Positions 10,727 through 21,776 of a DNA stretch of 64,000 bases are shown piece by piece. The notes under the pieces were generated by a model that worked only from the letters and a program-made list of their open reading frames with translations, was not told where the DNA came from and searched no databases. The position numbers were made by a program, and so were the translations under genes. The stretch is from Omphalotus guepiniiformis (lineage: Eukaryota > Basidiomycota > Agaricomycetes > Agaricales > Omphalotaceae). Each line of letters starts with the position of its first letter. Position 1 is the stretch's first letter. The stretch is taken from contig JAQOOI010000068.1 in NCBI GenBank assembly GCA_028554645.1, forward strand, positions 112,696 to 176,695. Direction: 5' to 3'.

Positions 10727-12754
10727 TTAGCCTTCATCTGTGCATCGATTCCCATATCCTTCAGCTCCTTTATCACAAGCGTCAAATTCATCATATACTG
10801 TCTTTGCTCGATTCTCAAGCCTAACCAAATCCATTATAAGAACCAGTTTGATTGATTTAAGTGGCGCTACACCTCCTGCGCTTCGAGTCAAGTCAGTGTT
10901 CGAGTACAAGACTACGGCTTCAGAGTCCGATTCCTGAGACTGGACAGTGTCGGGTGCAGCAGCTAACCGCCTAAAATATACCATTTCCTTCAAGTCTTGA
11001 GCGTCACATGTAGGGCGAAAGGTCAATTTGAGGGATGTCAGGTTGGGTAGGAGGGGGGTGGTATCAGCATGCGAGCCATTCGGGTAAGAAGAGCGTGTGA
11101 GGTCCCGAATAAGTTTGGAACAGATGAAGCTTGTATTAATGTGCTCGGCCCTATACTTGCTGACGTAGAAACTCCATTGATACTCTTCACTATTGGGCCC
11201 TTTGACTTCAATTCCCTTCGAGCGCATGTTCTTAATTTCACGCCTGAGATCTGGAAAAGAGGCCTCAACCACTTCAAGCACTTCAATCGTCGGCAACAGC
11301 TTCAAAATCTCCACCAGCGCGTCGTTCCCCATGCAAAATCCCTTAAACTTGAGAACCGTCAGCGGCATCGCTGATCGCTTGAGCATCCCAATTAGAGCCC
11401 TCTGCGGAAACAAGCTTGCTCCCCCATTTAACTGCATTTTTGTAGCGTTTGGGAAACTGAACTGATTTAAGATGTCCCAGAAGGACGTCCACCAACCACC
11501 ATCAACTGTAATTGACTTCACCGCCGGAGCTCTGAAAGCACTTCTCACGCGGTGATCGCACTCCTTACCACTGGGCGTTTCGAAGAAGACATCAACTCTC
11601 GAATCGACTGCAAGTGCCGGGAGAATCCAGGTCAGATCACAGGTTTGATATTTGCGTAATGTCAACGAACGAAGACAGGGCGCTTTGAAGATAGCTTTGT
11701 CAAAGAGAGATTGGCCCCAAGGCGTCGCAGTTAGACGTAGCGTATGGAGGCGCGGGGTTTCTGCGAATCGAATTTCAGCAGGCCCGGGGTATATGTCCAG
11801 AACTTCGAGGAGGGGTACATTGAGAGTTTCATAGCTGTCGTCGTCTTCATCAGAATCTTGGAGATCATGCGACCTTTCATGAGTGACTCCTTGAGTCAGA
11901 GGCCCAGGACCATGAACTAAGTTGACGTGAGCGGTGCGCCATCGGTATGACTCATCGCAGAGTATCATGAACACCTCCGAGAGAATATGATTGCAGATAC
12001 ATTCCGTCAGTTTTAGATCAGCGACACGTTCTGGAGTGGGAAAGGTTTTTGAACGACAGTACAGACGTATCGCAAGAGGGTGATTTTGAGAGCGTTCGCA
12101 ATAGAGGTCGACGATATCCTGGATAGGGTTAACATTTTCGTAGTCCAGAAGTTCATCACGACGGTAACGGGCATGTTCATCAACCAACGCCAAGAACGGT
12201 GCTAGCTCACGGTGTTTGGATATCGAGACATTGATATAAGACCACATTTCCGGGATACACAATGCCACGCGCCTCCACCGCGAGCAGACCAACGCCAACC
12301 GAAGGGCTGTCCGACCGGCAGGGTACATCAAACTGGCATTGTGCTTCCTGTGATGGGAGCCCTCGCTTTCATCTGGAATGCAACTCAGACAGAAGATCAT
12401 GTGCAGCACCTCAGTTGGTAGGCGAGCAACAGGCGCGACGAGCGCGGTATGGTGGTCAATGCGTTGCTGCAGACTATCTCGAACGCCCTCGAGTTTGACG
12501 AGACGCGATCGAAGTCGGTCTACCTCTCTGGTATATTCGGCGAGGTCGCAGCGAGCCTTGGGCAGCCATTCGGATATCACAGACGCATCCCGTGGCATCA
12601 CTTCACCTGGGGGCATAGACGGATTCATTAATTTCGGAGCCTTGAAATTGTTGAAGAGTCTAGTAGTCGGAAAGATGGTTGCGTAGCCGCATCCTGTACA
12701 AAGTGGAATAGGTGTTTTTCGAGCTTTGGTAGTCCGACGGCGCCTTATGGGCAT
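10727..12754 (-). CDS. F-box protein copy C, altered C-terminus
   Basis: A 675-aa open frame with the same order as copy B: MPIRRRRTTKARKT, PLCTGCGYATIF, coiled-coil, F-box from RLPTEVLHMIF, then leucine-rich region. The central part is more diverged than A versus B. At the extreme C-terminus one extra base after YDEF shifts the frame: the ORF ends DACDKGAEGY..., while the other frame carries the family ending (ELKDMGIDAQ). So the last ~20 residues are replaced by frameshifted sequence. Likely still functional. Transcribed divergently from the gene at 13098. Confidence 0.8.
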   Translation of the reverse strand: MPIRRRRTTKARKTPIPLCTGCGYATIFPTTRLFNNFKAPKLMNPSMPPGEVMPRDASVISEWLPKARCDLAEYTREVDRLRSRLVKLEGVRDSLQQRIDHHTALVAPVARLPTEVLHMIFCLSCIPDESEGSHHRKHNASLMYPAGRTALRLALVCSRWRRVALCIPEMWSYINVSISKHRELAPFLALVDEHARYRRDELLDYENVNPIQDIVDLYCERSQNHPLAIRLYCRSKTFPTPERVADLKLTECICNHILSEVFMILCDESYRWRTAHVNLVHGPGPLTQGVTHERSHDLQDSDEDDDSYETLNVPLLEVLDIYPGPAEIRFAETPRLHTLRLTATPWGQSLFDKAIFKAPCLRSLTLRKYQTCDLTWILPALAVDSRVDVFFETPSGKECDHRVRSAFRAPAVKSITVDGGWWTSFWDILNQFSFPNATKMQLNGGASLFPQRALIGMLKRSAMPLTVLKFKGFCMGNDALVEILKLLPTIEVLEVVEASFPDLRREIKNMRSKGIEVKGPNSEEYQWSFYVSKYRAEHINTSFICSKLIRDLTRSSYPNGSHADTTPLLPNLTSLKLTFRPTCDAQDLKEMVYFRRLAAAPDTVQSQESDSEAVVLYSNTDLTRSAGGVAPLKSIKLVLIMDLVRLENRAKTVYDEFDACDKGAEGYGNRCTDEG

Positions 12755-13097
12755 CCTTGCAATAAACTATCTTCGTCAGAAAGCAATACTCCGGTATTAA
12801 ATGATGATTCTATAAATGAAACACCCATAAACACGAATGTAGACAAGGGTGAATGGGCTAAAGGATGAGCGTACCAGTGATGTTATGTTCAAAAACCAGG
12901 CCTTCGTGAGTGTATCCCAGTATCCCAATGGTGGTGTTTTAATGAGAAGAGTGAAGAGCCGCGGCCACCGACCTACTAGACCGCGGCAATTTAGAAACAC
13001 GATCACGTGAGCTCGCCTACTCGAACCACCAGAATCGAAAGCAGAAAACCGAGTTTCACCTTCGACAACGACCTCAAAATCTCTCTTGCTGGAAACT

Positions 13098-14666
13098 ATG
13101 CTTATCAGTCGTCCTATCTCGCGCAATGGAGAAGGAAACGTACATCGTCAAGTTATGAAAACTCCTGGTCGACCTCTTCAGGGACGAGGCGAGAATGCCA
13201 TTCGATACGCGCCAGGTACTGTCAATGGCAAGGGAAAGAATAACATACTCCAGACTCCATTTCAGGCTCAAAGCTCAAGTAAGTAAGCTACGTGCTCGTT
13301 GTCAAGTCGCGCAGCTCATCTTTTTGTGTAGAAGCTGAGCGGGTTTTCAAGGACGGAGGAGATACACAACTAAAAGGCGGTTTCCGCGCTCCGTCGCGTC
13401 CACTTCTTGATAAAACACCTTTCCCGAATCGAATCATTACGACGACTGAGTACCAAACTCCGTTTGCGCAAGGTCTCGGTGGTGTCGATACTCCAGATTC
13501 TGTTCTACGACCTAGTTCTGCTAGGAAACACATCCGAGTACCCAGAAGTTCACAGAGATTCGAGACACCTTTGAATACGAGGAGTCATTGGGATATCAGC
13601 GATGATAATATTGAAGTCGCTCTACCGGAACCTCCGAAGGTTGTAGAGCAGGAGGACGATTATGATGATGTGGAATACATGCCGCCTAATACTCTAGGTA
13701 GGCTCTTGCATTTCAAATGTCATACAACCAGCACTTATTGTTACTTTTCCAACTTCGTAGATTTACCCTATCAACCTCCGATCGACTTTGAGATACCTGA
13801 CTTTAAAGAGTTGGGCAAGGCGCTCGTCGAAGCGTCACGTAACGGACTGTTTCATGAAGAAGGACCTCCACCTCCAGAGCTCGAGTTTGACGTCAAGGAT
13901 CTTGAGCCGTGTTCATGGGACTTGCCATCACTCCCACCTCTAGGTATGTAGCTTTCTTTTCGCGCTTCTCATTACTAGTCACTAAGCTCAAAGTCCTTTT
14001 TCTTCAGATGACGATAATCCCTTCAAAGAAGCTAAGCAGTCAACATCAACTCAGAAGACCAAGGCTGTCCCTGTTCCAGTACCTCACGTTCGTGCTCGGT
14101 CAGTCGCCTCTGGCTCTCGGGCATTATCTCGCCCTTCTCGCCCTGGTACATCAGCCTCCACCGTTGTTCCTTCGAGGACAGTCTCTTCCCGCGCAGGCGT
14201 TGTACCGTCTACTTCTACAGTTGCTCGCACGACTGTAAAGCCGTCAGTCACTCGCGGAACTATTCCAATCACCACAACTACAACCACTAAGATGCGCCCC
14301 GCTGTTTCCAGAAGCAAGTCAGCCACTGCTTCCACGATCAGCAAAGCATCTGCAGTCTCAAAAGTCACCGCTGCTGCGACCACCGTTCCGCGTACGAAGC
14401 CATCACAGTCTTCATCGAAAGTGGCTGCTGCTGCTGCTGTAAAGAGACCTGCGACATCTGCCTCGACGTACAGACCTGCCTTGGGTACTCAGTCAGCGAA
14501 GCCGTCGGCATTGACCACAAAGCGCCTTGGAGTCGGCTCGGCTAAAACTAATGCACTGGTGCCTCGCGGGCGGAGAATCGTCCAGGCAAGCGAGGAGGAC
14601 GAGCTTGCTAAGGCGTTGAAGGTCGCGGGGCCGGTCGAGGTGGAGGATTTTATGTTTGATGTTTGA
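13098..14666 (+). CDS. Unassigned 462-aa protein; weakly securin-like
   Basis: Four exons join in phase: 13098-13278, 13332-13697, 13761-13943 and 14008-14666, giving 462 aa. Donors are GTAAGT, GTAGGC and GTATGT; acceptors end TAG, TAG and CAG. Features: an N-terminal basic stretch with KTPGRPLQGRGEN, short TPF motifs (LQTPF, DKTPF, YQTPF), an acidic segment EDDYDDVEYMPP followed by DLPYQPPIDFEIPDF, then a long Ser/Thr/Ala/Val-rich basic tail ending EVEDFMFDV. The acidic-to-DLP segment resembles the separase-binding end of securins in layout only. No KEN box or full D-box is visible, so that identity is a guess. Confidence 0.7.
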
Positions 14667-15640
14667 TGTCGAGTTTCTATATTTATGTTATCGTTGTAGC
14701 GAGTGTATATCTTGTATCCGTTATTGATTTGTGTAAGCGTTTTACTTACGAACTGTATTTTCCATTCGATGAAAAGAATCACAAGAACTTCAAGAACTAG
14801 AGTCGTCAAAATAATGGTGTGCACATCGAAACTTTCGCCTGCATCGGTCTTGGTCGGCCGAAATTCAACTTGTCGGCTGGCAGCCGTGCGATACTGTACC
14901 CGTCACGCACTAAGTCCATGGGACCGGTATTTGGCTGACGTGTACTCAGCGCACGGACCACCCCAAAAGGTATATAAACCCCGCCTCCTGCTTCCCTGTT
15001 TCTTCAGAACATACTCATCAGGATCTTTTTATAGAAACTGACCGAGTCTCGCATTTTTACAAATGCCACTTCTTCAAATCCAGTCGATGATATTCGCACT
15101 CCCTCGTTCTAACTGAGAACACGGCTTTTTTCACCTTTTGGGTGAAAAAGTCTCGAGGACGTTTTGGAGTGGTCGTTTGAGGGTCTTTTGGACTCTTGAG
15201 GATTGTTCCAGCGAGAGGAGTGTCTGTCTGATGGATTCTTTTATATTTTATTTTATGTATTTCTTTTTTGTTGTGCATTGTTATTTAGTTGGACGTGAAT
15301 AGAGTTCTCTTTGGCTTGCATAAATAATCAAATTGTTGGGTTCAAAAACTTTTCTGCGATTTGCGATGTAAATGAGTGTAAATGTTATTGTAACTGACTG
15401 GGTGAGGTTGTATGAGGTTCTAGGATATCGAGGCCACCACACTGAGTTACAACTGAAGCGCTGAATTATACGAACACGAACACAAAGGGTCCAAAAGGTA
15501 CAACGTGAAGAGGGTACATAAGCAGCTAGATAGCATAATGATATGTGAGCAACAAGTGAAAAAAATCCAAACCAAAGGTACATATATATCCTACATACTC
15601 ATACTCAATGCACCAAAAAGAAACACGACACAACCTAAGC
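14667..15640. other. Intergenic between convergent genes
   Basis: Downstream of the 13.1-kb gene and of the 1017-aa gene on the other strand. It holds a TATA-like GTATATAAACC near 14971 (+) and a hairpin (TTTTTCACC / GGGTGAAAAA) near 15126-15149, but no supported transcript. Confidence 0.4.
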
Positions 15641-18600
15641 TCAACCATCCTTACCCGGCCTTACTGTACTCCCAAGTAAATGCGCAAGCGGATGGGACGA
15701 GTGTGCAATACCACCATCAGGTTTCCCTCCACCATCCTGACCTGATTTGTTGACGACCGCCCCCCTCTCGGTTGTCCTCACGCCTAGTAGATGGTCTAAA
15801 GGCATAGGAGGAGCTAACCATCCTTGTGTACGAGCTGGCGTATTCAGTCTTGATGTCGGAGCCGGTCTCGTTGAGTTTGATGGTGTAGCAGTTCCAGGTC
15901 TCGACGAGGAAGCCGACGAAGCCGATGTCGATGGCGGCATCGACGTCGACGTCTTTTTCGAAGGACCTGGTTGTTCCAATGGTGAACCAGGCCGTTTAGT
16001 CCCAGCACTAACCGGCACTGAAACGGAAGTGGGTATCGAGGTGGGTGTACCTGTACTGATACTCGCACCGACAGGTAAGGGGAGATCTACAGTCAAATTC
16101 GGTTTCGCGAATATAGGACTCGTCGGTGTCGCAGGTCTCGGATCCACCGGAGGTGCACGAATTGGAGCAGTCGACAATATCGAGCCGCCCGTAGATACCG
16201 AAGGATTCGGCGCCGCAACCCTACTGGATTCCGGGGTAGATACCGATACCGATACCTCCATGGAAGAAGAAGAAGAACTCTTCTGGTGATTCCCATTTAC
16301 TGGCATTTTCACAGGCATCATGAATGTGGGAGGTGGTGTGATGGGGGATTGAACACGCGCACCGGGTGTTAGAGTTGTCGTTCTCCGTATTGGCATGCTG
16401 ATGCTCGTCTCTTGCTCGATCTTTGGTAAGGAAATTGAGGGAGTTGTACTGTCAACTGAGGGAGCGGGAGTAGAGATGGTACCGGTGGTGACAGGGGTAG
16501 CGGTGACCGCGCCGCCAACTGAGGGAGGGGGAGTAGAGATAGTACCGGCATTAACAGTGGTAGCGGTGACCGAGCCGCCAGCAGTTTTCGTCAAAACGAC
16601 AGCCCCATCGCCACTGCTTTTACTTCTTTCCTTCTCTTTTTTCGCTCCCGAAGGCAGTGGCAGTGATCCACCAGCAGATGTTGGAGTTGGCGTAGGCGAA
16701 GGAGTAGGAATAGGGCTCGCGCCTGTAGATTTACCAACACCGTTCGTAGATGGCCGACGTGTCGATTTTACCTGCTGGGAAGCTGCTACGACAGGGGTAG
16801 TAGGTACGGTGGTAGATGTTGATGTAGATGATGATGTGGGTTCGGGATCCGAGCTAGTATTTGCTTTCGGAGTAGTTACTACTCGGGTCGGTTTCTGCAC
16901 TGCAACTGCAACAGGGCTTGCACTGGGAGCGGGAGTAGGGCTGATAGAAGGAACGGCGTTAGACACGTTCTTAAAGGCGGTGGAGGAAGCATTATCAGTG
17001 GGAGCTGTGGCGGCAGGCCGAGTACTTGCAGTAGCGCTGGAAGGCGTGTGGGGTGTGCCAGGAGCGCCAGGAGTACTAGTGGAAGGCCTCTGTGCTTGTG
17101 AGGCAGCAGATATAGAGGTAGGTGGATGACGTGTTGATTTAAGCTCGGTGCCTGTTTTCGATTGTCGTCTGTGCTTAGAATGGTGATTCACAGAGACAGG
17201 TGGAGTGGCAGGCGCTGCACCGGATGATGCTCCTTGCACCATATTCGTCAGATTGTCATTAGTCCGCGCCACGCCTGAAAACGTAAAGGTAGTGTTATTT
17301 GACGGTTGGCTGGGTGTTTGAGTTGTCGGCTTCGACTTATCGAGGCGTTGAATGGCTGTTTCAAGGCGCTGAATCGCTGACTCACGAGGAGGAGGATAAT
17401 AGTGATAGCGTTCGTTTTGTGGAGATTTGCTGTCTGATTTGGCAATGTGGGATCCAGAAGATGAGGGCCCCGACCCTGAACTCTCAGTATGAGACGAGTG
17501 GGCCTTGGCCGGAAGGTGCGCAGAGATTGACTGAGCATCCTTGCTGGGCGAGCGAGCCTTAGAGGCAGAAGAACTAGAGCCTGATGCATGAGTCTTGGAG
17601 GGAGAAGAGCTAGCGCCTGATTTATGAGTCTTGGAGGCGGAAGAGCTAGCGCCTGACTTATGAGCCTTGGAGGTAGAAGAGCTAGAGCCGGATCCATGAG
17701 ACTTGGAGGCAGAAGAGCTAGAGCCTGCTCCATGAGATTTCGAAGCAGAAGAGCTAGAGCCTGCTCCATGGGACTTTGAAGCAGAACCCGCGAGAGACTT
17801 GGTCGAGAAAGACAACCGAGCTTCCTCACGTAGGTACCACGCAGACGAACCCCCAGAGACAGGATGATCATCTGTTGACCAGAACCAGTGACCGTCCTTC
17901 TCCTTCAACCCCTCCATGAGCTGTTTTGGATCAAGCCCAACTTCAATCTCGGAATCTGTCAGCTTGACTCCTTCGTGACCCTCTGCAGCAAATGCTCGCC
18001 AGTCTGTAAAAGAGATAATAAGCCTTGAGTTCTTTTCAGCGTAATACAAGGCAACGCACCAAATTCTAGGGGGTTCTTCATATACTCAGCTTCTCCGTAC
18101 TCATCCCAAAACTTTGCAACACGACTAGGTTCAGACGAGAAGCAACCCTTCCGAAACCGCGTTAACACTCGTTCCAAAGTCCAACATCTCCACTGCTTAA
18201 TCTGTTCTATCCTGAACTGTAAACCATAATCCTCCCCAGACGGCCCCTCATCAGTCAAGATCTTCCACACTCTCGCAATGTGAAGAATCTCATACTTCTC
18301 CGTCGGCCACCGTCGAGCCCTCTCGCTCTCATCCGCAGTAAGAATCGATTTTAACTTGGTAAACTGCCATTTTGAAACGAACATGATCGGAATACGATAT
18401 TTGTCATTGACAGCAATCGTTTTCTTGCCGTCTGTGACGAACGCCACGCCAGGAGAAGCTCCAGAGGTCGGGTTAACCGCAAGGGCGTTACTGATGAGAT
18501 ACAAGATGACTTTCTTGTCAGTCCAGTATCTCCCGACACTGTATATGAGCTCCGCAGGATGTTTCCATCCCTCGTCTTCATCCTCGGAGCCATGAGTAGC

Positions 18601-18750
18601 TTCAGGAGACGACTTGGTCGTCTGCTGAGCTAGTTTGAGTTGTCGAGAAGTCATACCACCACCACGACCTTCGCGCATATCAAGTAGTGTATGACGACTA
18701 TAGAATGTGCCGTTCCGGCTGACCCTCCGATGTAAGGGGTATACTAGCAA
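15641..18750 (-). CDS. 1017-aa Ser/Thr/Pro-rich protein with globular N-terminus
   Basis: Two exons, 18750-18060 and 18003-15641, join across a 56-nt intron in phase (GAC = D, then WRAFAAEGHEG), giving 1017 aa. The first ~300 residues look globular (for example RVWKILTDEGPSGEDYGLQF, then DGHWFWSTDDHPVSGGSSAW). The rest is low-complexity Ser/Thr/Pro/Ala, with a 12-residue repeat (ASKSHGAGSSSS type) right after the globular part and blocks such as TSRLNTPARTQG near the end. No family recognised. The listed start at 18750 is a near-cognate codon; the first true ATG may lie a little downstream. Its 5' end is duplicated in inverted orientation at 1.9-2.4 kb. Confidence 0.7.
17565..17785 (-). repeat. 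36-bp coding tandem repeat (Ser/Lys/His-rich)
   Basis: About six to seven degenerate units encode variants of ASKSHGAGSSSS, ASKTHKSGASSS and SPSKTHASGSSS inside the 1017-aa protein. Length is in multiples of three, so unit gain or loss keeps the frame. Confidence 0.7.
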
Positions 18751-18974
18751 TTCGTAGAAAAATTAGCTTTGAATGAAGACAAAGAAGTTACTGGCTTACT
18801 AGGTGATACTGATTCTTTGCGTGCAGGTAATGTACAGGGAATGAAAATTTGTAATTTGAACGTGAACGTTAATTGCAAACGGGCAAGGCGGCAGTTCAGT
18901 TCAATGATACTAACCTTAACCTTAGGGCCATCGGCACGATTTACGAGCGCCGAGTCAAGCTTTCAAGCGCCGGC
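18445..18974 (+). repeat. Parental copy of the 530-bp inverted duplication
   Basis: Reverse complement of 1871-2400 with a few mismatches (for example GRGGG here versus GRGGS in the copy). It covers the 5' end of the 1017-aa gene and about 220 bp upstream. Confidence 0.85.
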
Positions 18975-20016
18975 AGGACCTGTATACTCTACCACTGTCT
19001 CTTTAATTGAAAAAAAAAAACTTCAGAATTGATGCCTCTCTGCGGATACCTATGCTTTCAATAGAGCAAACATCTCTCTCGCAAGTCCAAGTCCAATCGA
19101 AGTCACCTTTATGGGTGCCAGGGACAAAAAGCGAGAAATCCAGGACGGTTTATTGCAACGACAGCTCGGAAAATCATCTATCGTCAGACTCGTATGAAGT
19201 AGCCTGCTTGACCGCTGGGAGAATGGAAGACGTCTGACTTAGTATGTGCTACTATTCTTTGTCTATATCTGCCTCTAACTTGAACTTGAAGCAATTGTTT
19301 CACATCCTAACGCCAGACTTGTCGAGTTGAGCCTCGCTCGGGACTCGATGTGTTTTCATATATATCAAAGAAATCCTCCGACATTCGCATCCATGTCAAC
19401 GGCTCTTGGAGCCAAGCCTCAATGTCCATCTTTTGCAATGAAGGATATTGATAAATACAACGATTGAATACGAGGCTATGCCATCCTGTTGTTTGATGTG
19501 CAGTGTCTCTTCGATTTGAATTTCCGAAACTCCACTCTCGAAAAACCACCGAGCGGTGCGGGAGCGAAAACCATGTGGAGAACCTGGAGATGCTGCTCGA
19601 CGTATCCTTCAAGTTCTGCACTACATTTTGAACGCCATTATTCATCTACGACATACGATGGTTATCTGTGTTCCTCAGGCTGGTCGTATCCTCACAAACT
19701 GATAGCTATCTGCGATCTCCATTTCAATCATTCCGAAACGTTACAACAGATGGTCTACCTCTTTCCATCAAAACCAGGGTGTCGTATACCGCGCAGAGTG
19801 TACCAGTGGCTGTGGTGGGGCTCAATGGTTTCAGGCGTTCCCTGACACTACGTGTATGCATCTCGGGAACGTGATTGCTGTTGAGGCGTATATAACCCCC
19901 AAGCTAAACGTCCGTTTAACCCCCCAGTGCTGGTCGCTTCTCAACCCCAGGTGGACATCCCGAAATCGAACTATACGCCTTTCCCCTTTGCATTTTCTGA
20001 TCAGAAATAATTACTC
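18975..20016. other. Intergenic, upstream of thaumatin-like gene
   Basis: Short unsupported frames only (for example a 112-codon minus-strand frame 19645-19307). A GTATATAACCCCC element near 19888 lies about 130 bp upstream of the thaumatin-like ATG and may be its TATA box. Confidence 0.45.
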
Positions 20017-21298
20017 ATGAAGTCCGCAATCATCGCTTTCTCTTTGTTCTTCAGCTCTGCTGTTGTATCTGCCCGACAGTTCACTGTCAAGAATAACTGC
20101 AAATACACTGTTTGGTACGTTATCCCTGTGCGACGTAATAAAATCTACGTGTTGACCAGTGGTGTTTGTTACAGGCCCGCAGTAAATACACCTTGTCTTG
20201 TTCATTTAAGACGAATTCATTGATTTCCCTCTCAAGGTTTTCACCGATCTCAATGTTGGCAAAGACAAGCCCGATGTTCCAACAGGGTACGTGATTTTTC
20301 ACTTTCACATCAAAATGAACCTCATCATAGAGAAATACAGATGGGAAGCTAAGGCTGGAGACACAAAATCTTTCAGTGTCCCGGATGACTGGCAATCCGG
20401 TCGTATTTGGGTAAGTCATATCTCCTGAAGATCTCTTCTTGTTATCTTACCTGCAGCGTTCGGTTATATAGGGTCGTACACAATGTGATTTTTCGAAACC
20501 AAATGCTAGTTCGTGCGTCACTGGAGGCTGCAATGGTGGCTTGAAATGTGATGAACACACTGGGACAGTAAGCTCATTCTTTTCTACCCGTCCACATCGA
20601 GATCCTGACCATGTTGTTTCATCTGCAGGGTGTTCCTCCTGTCACTGTAGCTGAATGGACACTAGGAAAGAACGGATCACCAGACAATTACGATGGTAAC
20701 ATAATCCCTGGTTTCCTACTTTTACACGCTAACACCTCCCCAGTGTCCCTCGTCGACGGATTCAACATTCCTATGTCTGTTGCACCTACCGCCGGTTGTC
20801 AAAAAATCGATTGCGCAGCCGAACTGAATGGGAAATGTAAGCCTTTTTCGTTGTCCTTCACCAGTTTTGCGCTTACGCACGTCGTGTTCCACAGGCCCGG
20901 CCAAATTACAACTCAAGGGACCAGATGGGAAAACTGCCGGATGCAAATCTGCATGCTCTGCCAACATCGACGGAAACCCTCGTATGTTTTATTTCGACTT
21001 TTTGCGTTTTAGAGCCTAATTCTGACCCAATACAGAGGACTCCCCGAATTGCTGCAGTGGCTCTCATGACAAGCCAGCTACTTGTCCTCCGTCCGGCGTC
21101 GCATACTACAGTTATTTCAGTGCGTACCTCATGCTTTTCGTATTAATATTACGAATGTTCACGTTGATTCTCCCTGCCTTTGTAGAGGACGCATGCAAGA
21201 ATGCCTACGCATACGCCTACGACGAGTCTAGCAAGACGGCGCTGTGGACGTGCGATTCTTCGAAGAAGGCTGACTACACCGTTACTTTCTGTCCTTGA
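20017..21298 (+). CDS. Thaumatin-like protein (PR-5/GH152-type), secreted
   Basis: Ten exons join in phase to 254 aa: 20017-20114, 20175-20181 (7 nt), 20237-20286, 20341-20410, 20472-20567, 20629-20695, 20744-20836, 20895-20981, 21036-21119 and 21186-21298. The N-terminus is a signal peptide (MKSAIIAFSLFFSSAVVSA, then RQFTVKNNC). Typical family pieces follow: YTVWPAVFTDLN, GRIWGRTQCDF, AEWTLGKNG, DVSLVDGFNIPMSV, CKSACSANIDGNP, CCSG and YYSYF, with many paired cysteines, ending DYTVTFCP. The acidic cleft residues (Arg of GRTQC, Glu of AEW, Asp of DVSLVDG) are present. Family members bind or cleave beta-1,3-glucan in cell walls; in mushrooms some act in wall autolysis. The tiny second exon supplies the codons between W and V of VWPAVF. 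Confidence 0.92.
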
Positions 21299-21776
21299 TT
21301 AGTTGATGGAATGGGCTTGCGGCCTACGATGCTTATTTATGAGTGATTTTAATGCAATATCCATTCAAAGTTTGAGAAGGAAACCTGAGAGGATCATTGG
21401 AGTTTCCCTTCATTCCTTTTTTGTCCACAGGAGCCAGGATTGTATGCAGCTGCAGCCGGACTCCTTTTATAATACCACCGTATCGACGATGATTGCACTC
21501 ACTTCGAATTCGTCTGTGTGGAAATTGACAGCTTCGTTTATGCTCTTTTCGTTGGCGAGTATCGTATAAGTATTCCGGGTATAACTGCTTAACATACACT
21601 AGAGTGAGGATATTCCTTTCGGAAGAAATAAGAATGAATGAACAGCAGAAAGGTAAAGGCACAAAAGACAAAAGGACGAGTCATTGTTGAAACAGACGTC
21701 ATGCATCAAATGATATATCTGAAGAGTTGTGTCAAGAAGCACCAATATCATATAACACATACTTTAGACCTCAACC
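21299..21776. other. Intergenic, nothing recognised
   Basis: Lies between the thaumatin-like gene and the 3' end of F-box copy D (convergent). No repeat or RNA gene seen. Confidence 0.45.

Noticed and set aside
15126..15149. Hairpin with T-rich arms as a terminator
   Set aside because: Intrinsic terminators of this type do not apply to nuclear Pol II genes; no adjoining RNA gene seen.
15747..17129. Long plus-strand ORFs (180 and 244 codons)
   Set aside because: Antisense shadows of the Ser/Thr/Pro-rich 1017-aa gene; skewed composition keeps the other strand open.
19307..19645. 112-codon minus-strand ORF
   Set aside because: Some F-box-remnant flavour, but too weak to name and no continuation.
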